DNA of 22,522 nt from DASVBE01 sp036375995 (lineage in GTDB: Bacteria; Actinomycetota; Actinomycetes; Streptosporangiales; Streptosporangiaceae): assembly GCA_036375995.1 (NCBI GenBank), contig DASVBE010000085.1:1-22522 (forward strand), in the 5' to 3' direction. The position numbers and the translations under genes are program-made. Each line of letters starts with the position of its first letter. Positions within the stretch are counted from its first letter, which is position 1. Below the pieces are notes generated by a model. The model worked only from the letters and a program-made list of their open reading frames with translations. It was not told the origin of the DNA and searched no databases. Of the stretch, positions 14,905 through 21,143 are shown piece after piece.

Positions 14905-15888
14905 GTGCTGCCCGGGCTGCTGGCCTCGGTGCGGGCCTTTGCCATCCCCATGCCGACCCGGTTCCGCGGCATCACCGTGCGCGAGGGCGCGCTGATCGAG
15001 GGGCCGGCCGGCTGGGGCGAGTTCTCCCCGTTCGCCGAGTACGGGCCGCGCGAGTCGGCCCGCTGGCTGGCCTGCGCGATCGAGGCGGCCACCAGCGGGT
15101 GGCCGGCCCCGGCCCGGGCCAGCGTGCCGGTCAACGTCACCGTGCCCGCCGTGGGACCCGAGCAGGCCCGCGCCATCGTGGCCGGATCCGGCTGCCGCAC
15201 GGCCAAGGTCAAGGTCGCCGAGCCGGGCCAGCCCGCCGCCGCGGACCTGGAGCGGGTCGAGGCGGTGCGGGACGCGCTGGGCCCGGCGGGCCGGATCCGG
15301 GTGGACGCCAACGGCGGCTGGACGGTGGACGAGGCGGCCCGCCAGCTGCGCGCGCTGGCCCGGTTCGGCCTGGAGTACGCCGAGCAGCCCTGCGCCACCC
15401 TGGCCGAGCTGGCCGGACTGCGCCGGCGCACGGACGTGCCGCTGGCCGCGGACGAGTCCATCCGGCGGGCCGAGGACCCGCGGAAGGTCCGGGCCGCGGG
15501 CGCGGCGGACATCGTCGTGCTCAAGGCCGCGCCGCTGGGCGGGGTGGCCGCCGCGCTGGAGATCGCCGCGGACTGCGGCCTGCCGGTGGTGGTGTCCAGC
15601 GCGGTCGAGTCCTCGGTCGGGCTGGCCGCCGGGGTGGCGCTGGCCGCGGCCCTGCCCCAGCTGCCCTACGCCTGCGGCCTGGGCACGATGACCCTGCTGG
15701 CCGGCGACGTGACGGCCGATCCGCTGGCCCCGGTGGACGGGGCGCTGCCGGTCCGCGCCGCGGTGCCGGACCCGGCCCGGCTGGCCGCGTTCGAGACCGA
15801 CCCGGCGCCCTGGCGGGCCAGGATCAGCGCCGCCGCCCGGTTCCTCGGGGCCCAGTTCCCTGCCGCCCAGTTCCCTGGAGCACGGTGA
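14905..15888 (+). CDS. menC: o-Succinylbenzoate synthase (MenC)
   Basis: A roughly 327-residue enolase-superfamily enzyme that dehydrates SHCHC to o-succinylbenzoate. N-terminal capping segment: IPMPTRFRGITVREG. Catalytic barrel residues: the KxK lysines in TAKVKVAE (K101, K103), metal ligands D134 (VDANGG), E160 (YAEQPC) and D183 (AADES), and the second lysine K207 (VVLKAAP). The frame is open far upstream through low-complexity sequence, so the start is a choice: GTG at 14905 gives the usual N-terminal length; GTG 14929 or ATG 14950 are alternatives, and none has a strong ribosome site. The C-terminus carries a 15-bp duplication that encodes AQFPA-AQFPG. Overlaps menD. Confidence 0.9.
   Translation: MLPGLLASVRAFAIPMPTRFRGITVREGALIEGPAGWGEFSPFAEYGPRESARWLACAIEAATSGWPAPARASVPVNVTVPAVGPEQARAIVAGSGCRTAKVKVAEPGQPAAADLERVEAVRDALGPAGRIRVDANGGWTVDEAARQLRALARFGLEYAEQPCATLAELAGLRRRTDVPLAADESIRRAEDPRKVRAAGAADIVVLKAAPLGGVAAALEIAADCGLPVVVSSAVESSVGLAAGVALAAALPQLPYACGLGTMTLLAGDVTADPLAPVDGALPVRAAVPDPARLAAFETDPAPWRARISAAARFLGAQFPAAQFPGAR
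15850..15877 (+). repeat. 15-bp-period duplication at the menC C-terminus
   Basis: GCCCAGTTCCCTG occurs at 15850-15862 and 15865-15877. The period of 15 keeps the frame and repeats AQFP near the end of MenC, outside the catalytic core; a recent slippage duplication is the simplest explanation. Confidence 0.7.
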
Positions 15889-17711
15889 ACCCGGCCACCG
15901 CGTTCGCCGAGGCCGTCGCCGACGAGCTGGTGCGCAGCGGGGTCACCGAAGCGGTCCTCGCCCCCGGTTCGCGCAGCGCGCCGCTGGCCCTCGCTCTGCT
16001 CCGCCGGGCCCAGGCCGGTGACCTGCGGCTGCACGTGCGGATCGACGAGCGGTCGGCCGGGTTCCTGGCGCTGGGGCTGGCCAAGGCGAGCCGCCGGCCG
16101 GTGCCGGTGCTGTGCACCTCGGGCACGGCCGCGGCGCACCTGCACGCGGCGGTGATCGAGGCCGACGAGGCCGGCATCCCGCTGCTGGTGCTGACCGCGG
16201 ACCGGCCGCCCGAGCTCCGCGGCACCGGCGCCAGCCAGGCCATCGACCAGCTCAAGCTGTACGGGTCCGCGGTCCGCTGGTTCGCCGAGGCCGGGGTGCC
16301 CGAGGACCGGCCTGGCGCGGCGGGCTACTGGCGGTCACTGGCCTGCAAGGCCTGGGCCATGGCGGCGGGCACCGCGGGCGGGTTCCCCGGGCCGGTGCAC
16401 CTGAACCTGCCGCTGCGCGACCCGCTGGTGCCCGCCGACGGCGGCCTGGGCGACCCGGCCGGGCCAGACGGCGGATCAGCCGCCGGGCTGGGGGAGTGGC
16501 CAGCCTGGCTGGCCGGCCGGCCCGGCGGCGCGCCGTGGACCAGCTTCGGCCCGCGGAATCCGGCCCGCGCCGCCGGGCTCGCCGCGGCGGGCGAGGCGGA
16601 CGAGGCCGGCCAGGCGGGCTGGGCGGACGTCGACTGGGCCGAGCGCGGCGTGCTGGTCTGCGGCGACGGGGACTACCCGGCCGGGCCGCTGCTGCGGCTG
16701 GCCGCGGCGGCGGGCTGGCCGGTGCTGGCCGAGCCGTCGTCCGGGGCCCGGCAGGGGCCCAGCGCCCTGGCCGCCTACTCGTACCTGCTGGCCGACCCCG
16801 GCTTCGCGGCCGCGCACCGGCCCGAGGTGATCGTCTCGGCCGGGCGGCCCGGGCTGTCCCGCGGGCAGCTGGCGTTCCTCCGGGCGGCGGCCGGCCAGGA
16901 CGGCGGCCCGCCGGCCCGGCACTACGTGGTTGCCCAGGGCCCGGGGCGGTGGGCCGACCCGGGCCGCAGCGCGTCCGCCGTGGTTCCCGGCGTGCGGCTG
17001 CGCGGCGCGCCGGATCCGGGCTCGCCGCCGGGCCCGTGGCTGGCCGCGTGGCAGCAGGCCGACGCCGCGGTCCGCGCCGCGGTCACCGCCGAGGTGGACC
17101 GGGACAGCGGGATCAGCGAGCCGTGGCTGGCCCGGGAACTGGCCGCCGCGCTGCCGGACGGCGCGCTGCTGTGGGCCGCGTCCAGCATGCCGGTCAGGGA
17201 CCTGGATCAGCAGGCCGCGCCGCGGTCCGGGCTGCGGGTGCTGGCCAGCCGCGGGACCAGCGGCATCGACGGGCTGGTGTCGGCCTCGATCGGCGCCGCC
17301 CTGGCCCACCAGGCGGCCGGCGGCGGGCCGGCCTGGGCGCTGCTCGGCGACCTGGCGTTCCTGCACGACGCGCCGGGGCTGATGCTCGGCCCGGACGAGC
17401 CCCGCCCGGACCTGTGCCTGGTGGTGGTCAACAACAACGGCGGCGGGATCTTCAGCACGCTGGAGCAGGGCGGCCTGCCGGGGCCGGCCTTCGAGCGGCT
17501 GTTCGGCACGCCGCACGGGGCCGACCTCGCGGCGGTTGCCCAGGCCGGCAAGATCCCGTATTCCATCATCAAGACCCGCACGGACCTGTCCGCCATCATG
17601 AACGGGCCGGGCCTGCGGGTGGTCGAGGCGCAGACCGGCCGGCCCGCCGGGACCGCGCTGCGGGCGGCGATGACCGCCGCCGCCCGCCGTGCGCTCCGCG
17701 CTCTCAGCTGA
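15885..17711 (+). CDS. menD: SEPHCHC synthase (MenD)
   Basis: A 608-residue thiamine diphosphate enzyme that joins 2-oxoglutarate and isochorismate, the first committed step of menaquinone synthesis. Landmarks: VLAPGSRSAPLALAL at the N-terminus, the catalytic glutamate E55 in VRIDERSAGF, TSGTAAAHLHAAVIEA, LTADRPPELRGTGASQ, and near the C-terminus the ThDP-Mg binding segment from GDLAFLHD to VVNNNGGGIF. It starts at GTG 15885, overlapping the menC stop as GTGA, with GGAG a few bases upstream; the pair is translationally coupled. The frame continues open upstream across menC, but that is antiphase to menC and has no family similarity. The central domain has a Gly/Ala-rich insertion, which makes the protein slightly long. 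Confidence 0.95.
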   Translation: MNPATAFAEAVADELVRSGVTEAVLAPGSRSAPLALALLRRAQAGDLRLHVRIDERSAGFLALGLAKASRRPVPVLCTSGTAAAHLHAAVIEADEAGIPLLVLTADRPPELRGTGASQAIDQLKLYGSAVRWFAEAGVPEDRPGAAGYWRSLACKAWAMAAGTAGGFPGPVHLNLPLRDPLVPADGGLGDPAGPDGGSAAGLGEWPAWLAGRPGGAPWTSFGPRNPARAAGLAAAGEADEAGQAGWADVDWAERGVLVCGDGDYPAGPLLRLAAAAGWPVLAEPSSGARQGPSALAAYSYLLADPGFAAAHRPEVIVSAGRPGLSRGQLAFLRAAAGQDGGPPARHYVVAQGPGRWADPGRSASAVVPGVRLRGAPDPGSPPGPWLAAWQQADAAVRAAVTAEVDRDSGISEPWLARELAAALPDGALLWAASSMPVRDLDQQAAPRSGLRVLASRGTSGIDGLVSASIGAALAHQAAGGGPAWALLGDLAFLHDAPGLMLGPDEPRPDLCLVVVNNNGGGIFSTLEQGGLPGPAFERLFGTPHGADLAAVAQAGKIPYSIIKTRTDLSAIMNGPGLRVVEAQTGRPAGTALRAAMTAAARRALRALS

Positions 17712-17735
17712 CCCGGCGGGCCACCGGAGGGCGGA

Positions 17736-17813
17736 TCAGGTGATCCGGACCCGCGGATCGAGCCCCGCGTAGGCCAGGTCGACCAGGATGCTGGCGATGA
17801 CCACGAACGCCGG
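17736..17813 (-). pseudogene. C-terminal remnant of a DppB/OppB-type peptide transporter permease
   Basis: Directly after the menF stop and in the same frame, the minus strand reads PAFVVIASILVDLAYAGLDPRVRIT and then a stop. This is the characteristic end of dipeptide/oligopeptide ABC permeases, which finish in sequence like NLLVDLLYAxLDPRVR. Only 25 codons remain; nothing else of such a gene is in the window. It has no start of its own and is best read as the tail of a gene destroyed by a past rearrangement that placed menF against it. Confidence 0.7.
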
Positions 17814-19139
17814 TCAGCCCTCCAGCGCGTCCTGCATGACCCGGAATTTGGCCTGTGCCTCGGCCAGCTCCGCGGCCGGGTCGGAGTCCGCCACGATCCC
17901 GCAGCCCGCGAACAGCCGCGCCGACGGACCGCAGAGCAGGGCGCAGCGCAGCGCGATGCCCCATACGCCGTTGCCCCGGCCGTCCACCCAGCCGACCGGC
18001 CCGGCGTACCGGCCCCGGTCCATCCCTTCCAGCTCGCGGATGAGGTCCATGGCGACCCCGGTCGGGGTGCCGCCGACCGCGGCGGTGGGGTGCTGGGCGG
18101 CGGCCAGCGCCAGCGCCGACCGGTCCGCGGCGGCCGCCGGGGTCAGCGTGCCGCGCACCGCGGTGGCCAGGTGCTGCACGTTGGCCAGCGTGAGCAGGGA
18201 CGGGCCGGGCTCGATGGTCAGCTGCTCGCACAGCGGGGCGAGCACGTCCCGGACCGAGTCGACCGCGTACACGTGCTCGGACTGGTTCTTGGCCGAGGCC
18301 AGCAGCCCGGCCCCGAAGGCCAGGTCCTGCTCGGCGGTCCCGCCGCGGGGGGCGGTGCCGGCCAGCACCAGCGAGGTGATCTGCCGCCCGTCCCGGCGGA
18401 TCAGCAGCTCGGGGGTCGCGCCGGTGAGGCCGTCGCAGGAGAACGTGTAACAGTCGGGGTAGCGGGCGGCGAGGCGGCGCAGGACCAGCCTCGGGTCGAA
18501 CGGCTCCGGGGCCGTCGCGTACAGGTCCCGGGCCAGTACGACCTTGCCCAGCTCGCCGGACCTGATCCGGCCTACCGCGGCGGCGACGGCCCGCTCCCAG
18601 TCCGGGGCGGACAGGCCGCCGTCGTGCCAGCGGATCGGCCCGGGGGCGGCTCCGGTCCCGGCCGGCGGCGTGCGGTGCGGCGCGGCCTTCGCCCGGCCGG
18701 CCGCGGCTGCGGCGCCGGCCAGGGCGGCCGGGTCGCCGATGTCCGTGCGCCAGGCCTGGCCGCCGGACCGGCCGAGCACGGTCTGCGGGACGATCAGGAC
18801 CGAGCCGTCCGAGGCCGGGTCGAAGGTGAAGCTGCCGAACGCGACCAGCCCGCAGCCCGCCAGCCCGACCTGGTCGTCGATGTCCGCGGACTCGCACAGC
18901 ACGCGGAGCCACTTCTCCGCGGCGGTGAACCGGTCGACCCCGGCCGGCAGCGTGATCCGGGCCGCCTCGCCCCAGCCGGCCAGGCCCTCGCCGCCGCGCA
19001 CCCAGGCGACGCCGCCCGGTCCCGGCAGGCTGCCCAGCAGATCAAGATCATCGGAGTCTGGGAGCGGGACGGTGCGGACGGCAAGGCTGTCCGGCACCCG
19101 CTGATCGTTATCCGGTCGGCCGAGTCCCACAGCCCTCAA
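17814..19139 (-). CDS. menF: Isochorismate synthase (MenF)
   Basis: A 441-residue (maximum) chorismate-binding enzyme that converts chorismate to isochorismate, feeding MenD. Family motifs: GKVVLARDL (about 205), SLVLAGTAPRGG, SAKNQSEHVYAVDSVRD, HPTAAVGGTPT, MDRGRYAGPVGWVDGRGNG, and ARLFAGCGIVADSDPAAE at the C-terminus with the magnesium-binding glutamates. It could in principle be a salicylate- or siderophore-pathway isochorismate synthase, but the location beside menD, menC and menE favours menaquinone. The start is uncertain: the longest frame begins with TTG at 19139; in-frame GTG codons at 19130 and 19097 are alternatives and none has a clear ribosome site. Convergent with menD. Confidence 0.9.
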   Translation of the reverse strand: MRAVGLGRPDNDQRVPDSLAVRTVPLPDSDDLDLLGSLPGPGGVAWVRGGEGLAGWGEAARITLPAGVDRFTAAEKWLRVLCESADIDDQVGLAGCGLVAFGSFTFDPASDGSVLIVPQTVLGRSGGQAWRTDIGDPAALAGAAAAAGRAKAAPHRTPPAGTGAAPGPIRWHDGGLSAPDWERAVAAAVGRIRSGELGKVVLARDLYATAPEPFDPRLVLRRLAARYPDCYTFSCDGLTGATPELLIRRDGRQITSLVLAGTAPRGGTAEQDLAFGAGLLASAKNQSEHVYAVDSVRDVLAPLCEQLTIEPGPSLLTLANVQHLATAVRGTLTPAAAADRSALALAAAQHPTAAVGGTPTGVAMDLIRELEGMDRGRYAGPVGWVDGRGNGVWGIALRCALLCGPSARLFAGCGIVADSDPAAELAEAQAKFRVMQDALEG

Positions 19140-19211
19140 CTTTACGTGCCCGCATCCGCTGCCCCGTCCCGGCCCGGGCCTGAGCCCGTATGGCGCTGAT
19201 CACGTTGCCCG

Positions 19212-19323
19212 CCCGCTGCTGCCCGGCGCGGCCGGTGACCGCGCCGGACCGAAGTGCCGCCGTACCGCCGCGGCGCCCCGCAACGGCACTTCGATCGCTA
19301 TAACGCACCGCCGGGCAGCGGGG
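19212..19323. repeat. Nested inverted repeat downstream of the radical SAM gene
   Basis: Inner arms CGAAGTGCCG (19250-19259) and CGGCACTTCG (19284-19293) are perfect complements. Outside them, CCCGCTGC-TGC-CCGGCG (19212-19228) matches CGCCGGGCAGCGGG (19309-19322) apart from a three-base slip. The whole is a 112-bp palindrome-like structure in the 276-bp gap between menF and the radical SAM gene. It could be a terminator, a regulatory site or a miniature element. Confidence 0.6.
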
Positions 19324-19415
19324 TTTCTGCGGGCCGGCCGGGCCTGGGCCGAAGATCACCCGCCGCGGCGGCTTCCACGACCACGGGACGGCGGCCGGCG
19401 CGTTCACCGTAGCCG

Positions 19416-20522
19416 TCAGATCAGCGAGAGCTGGACTGGGCTTGCCTCTTGGGGGCTGGCCTGGGCGGCGGGTCGCGCCCCGCCGCCCAGGCCCGTTCTC
19501 GCCCGCGGGCTGTGGCCCGTGGCGGGCGGCCTTATCCGCCGCGCTGCGGCGGGGCTGGCCCGGCCAACACCGTACCTGGCGGCCAGCTCGCGCACCTGCT
19601 CGGTGATCTGCCGCTGATACCGGCGCGGGGCGTAGGACCCGTTACCGTACAGGCCGCGGTAGCGCGGCACCAAAGCCGGGTGCTCGCGAGCCAGCCAGGC
19701 CATGAACCACTCCCTGGCCCCGGGCCGCAGGTGCAGCACGATCGGCGCCACGTGCGCCGCCCCGGCCGCGGCGGCCAGGCGGACCGGCTGCGCCAGCTGG
19801 GCGGGGGAGTCGGTGAGGAACGGCAGCACCGGGCCCATCAGAACGCCGCAGCGCAGGCCGCGCGCCGTCAGCGCGGCGCACACCTCGATCCGGCGCTGCG
19901 GGCTGGGCGTGCCCGGCTCGACCGACCGCCATAGACCGGCGTCAGTGAACCCGGCCGACACGTTCAGGCCGACCTCGGTCACCTCCGCGGCCTCGGCGAG
20001 CAGGTCCAGGTCGCGAAGGATCAGCGTGCCCTTGGTGAGGATCGAGAACGGGTTCGCGGCGTCCCGGAGCGCGGCGATGATGCCGGGCATCAGCCGGTAA
20101 CGGCCCTCGGCCCGCTGGTAGCAGTCGACGTTCGTGCCCATCGCGATGTGCTCGCCGCCCCACCGGGGCGAGGCCAGCTCGCGGCGGGCGGCCTCGGCGG
20201 CGTTGACCTTGACGACGATCTTGGAGTTGAAATCCTGGCCCGCGTCGAGATCGAGGTACGTATGGCTGTTCCGGGCGAAGCAGTACACGCAGGCGTGCGA
20301 GCACCCGCGATATGGGTTGATCGTCCAGCTGAACGGCATGCGGGAGGCGGCGGGCAGCTTGTTGATCACCGAGCGGGCATGAATCTCGAAGAACGTGATG
20401 CCCTGGAAGCCGGGCGCGTCGGCCCGTGTGGTCACGGCCGGCGCCTCGAAGAGGGCGGGCGCGGCCGCGGCCGTGCCGCGGCCGCCGGGCCCTGGCGGGT
20501 CCTGCAGGCTGTCCCAGCGCAC
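19416..20522 (-). CDS. Rv2578c family radical SAM protein
   Basis: A 368-residue radical SAM protein of the Rv2578c/SplB-like group. The 4Fe-4S cluster cysteines are C74, C78 and C81 in RGCSHACVYCFAR. Other family features are FSWTINPYRGC before the cluster, IAMGTNVDCYQRAEGRY, SILTKGTLILRD and the C-terminal QLSLI. The target is unknown; distant similarity to spore photoproduct lyase suggests a nucleic-acid link, which the upstream SOS box supports but does not prove. The start is GTG at 20522 (MRWDSLQ), as usual in the family. The predicted promoter would place the transcript start within a base or two of this GTG, so the message may be leaderless. About 45 C-terminal residues are Ala/Arg/Gly-rich and likely flexible. 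Confidence 0.9.
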   Translation of the reverse strand: MRWDSLQDPPGPGGRGTAAAAPALFEAPAVTTRADAPGFQGITFFEIHARSVINKLPAASRMPFSWTINPYRGCSHACVYCFARNSHTYLDLDAGQDFNSKIVVKVNAAEAARRELASPRWGGEHIAMGTNVDCYQRAEGRYRLMPGIIAALRDAANPFSILTKGTLILRDLDLLAEAAEVTEVGLNVSAGFTDAGLWRSVEPGTPSPQRRIEVCAALTARGLRCGVLMGPVLPFLTDSPAQLAQPVRLAAAAGAAHVAPIVLHLRPGAREWFMAWLAREHPALVPRYRGLYGNGSYAPRRYQRQITEQVRELAARYGVGRASPAAARRIRPPATGHSPRARTGLGGGARPAAQASPQEASPVQLSLI

Positions 20523-20529
20523 GCCCCCG

Positions 20530-20558
20530 ACCCTAGAACGCCAGTTCGATCAAGTCAA
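20530..20558 (-). promoter_or_regulatory. Promoter with overlapping LexA (SOS) box for the radical SAM gene
   Basis: On the minus strand TTGACT (20558-20553) and TAGGGT (20535-20530) are 17 bp apart, a good sigma-A-type promoter. Between and partly over the -10 lies TAGAACGCCAGTTCGA (20534-20549, plus strand), which differs from the actinobacterial SOS box TCGAAC-N4-GTTCGA at one position. A repressor bound there would block the polymerase. The expected start point falls at the GTG. A palindrome AACACGTGTT lies just upstream (20558-20567). Confidence 0.7.
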
Positions 20559-20729
20559 ACACGTGTTCTAAGCGGCTCCGCGGCGGGCGGGCCGCCGGCC
20601 AGCCCCGGGTGAAGTCCGGAAAGACGGCGGGTTTCCCTGGCCGGCCGGGATGGCAAAGCACGGATAAAAATGCTCTGCTAGGGGGATAGTAGGAGTCAGC
20701 CCACCCGTGCGCTAGGCGGAGGTGACGCC

Positions 20730-21095
20730 ATGGCGCTTTCCATGGACGAGCAGCGCATCCTTGCGGAGATCGAGCGCCGGCTCGCCGCCGATGATCCTTA
20801 TCTCGCGGGCAACCTGTCCGCGTTCACCCGCCCGCGGCTGGGCGCCAGCATCCGGGCCGCCAAGGGGCGCCTGCTGGCCACCGTGGTCGCGGTAGCCGCC
20901 GTCGCGCTGGCCGCACTGGTGATCTACTCGTTCGTGCCGTTCCGCGTCATCGCCCGCCAGAACGACCAGCCCCCGGGCCAGCAGACCACGCAGCAGGCAA
21001 CGGCGCGCCCGCCGGCCGCCACCGCGAGCGCGAGCCCGGTCACCAGTGGCTCACCGCCCCCGCCGCTATCCGCCCGGCGGCCGGCCCCGCGCTGA
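20730..21095 (+). CDS. DUF3040 membrane protein
   Basis: A 121-residue protein of the actinobacterial DUF3040 family, recognised by the N-terminal MALSMDEQRILAEIERRLAADDP pattern. One membrane helix spans about residues 47-68 (LLATVVAVAAVALAALVIYS). The rest is a low-complexity Gln/Thr/Pro/Ser/Ala tail of about 45 residues, presumably outside or disordered. The start is secure: GGAGGTG lies five bases before the ATG. It diverges from the radical SAM gene with a 207-bp gap. Function unknown across the family. Confidence 0.85.
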   Translation: MALSMDEQRILAEIERRLAADDPYLAGNLSAFTRPRLGASIRAAKGRLLATVVAVAAVALAALVIYSFVPFRVIARQNDQPPGQQTTQQATARPPAATASASPVTSGSPPPPLSARRPAPR

Positions 21096-21115
21096 CCTAG
21101 CGGCCGGCCCTCTAA

Positions 21116-21143
21116 AGCGGCCCGGAGCGAGCGGCTAGCACAG
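21116..21143 (-). repeat. Left-end fragment of the dispersed repeat
   Basis: Read on the minus strand this stretch starts CTGTGCTAGCCGCTCGCTCC and continues GGGCCGCT. It matches 31-59 of copy 1 with one indel and a few changes; the last 17 bases are identical. The core of the repeat is missing. It sits against the presumed left end of the insertion sequence. Confidence 0.75.

Noticed and set aside
14790..15884. Possible N-terminal extension of MenD through menC
   Set aside because: The frame is open but antiphase to the catalytic residues of menC and is Arg/Gly-rich; MenD family length and the GTGA overlap support the start at 15885.
16112..17743. A 543-codon open frame inside menD
   Set aside because: Arg/Gly/Ala-rich shadow of menD in another frame.
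17704..18912. A 402-codon frame opposite-phase to menF
   Set aside because: Shadow of menF; no motif. Its end does not correspond to the permease remnant, which is in the menF frame.
19108..19407. A 99-codon minus-strand frame with RRVIFGPGP, reminiscent of iron-dependent alcohol dehydrogenases
   Set aside because: Only a short similarity, no continuation of the family, and the frame crosses the nested inverted repeat.
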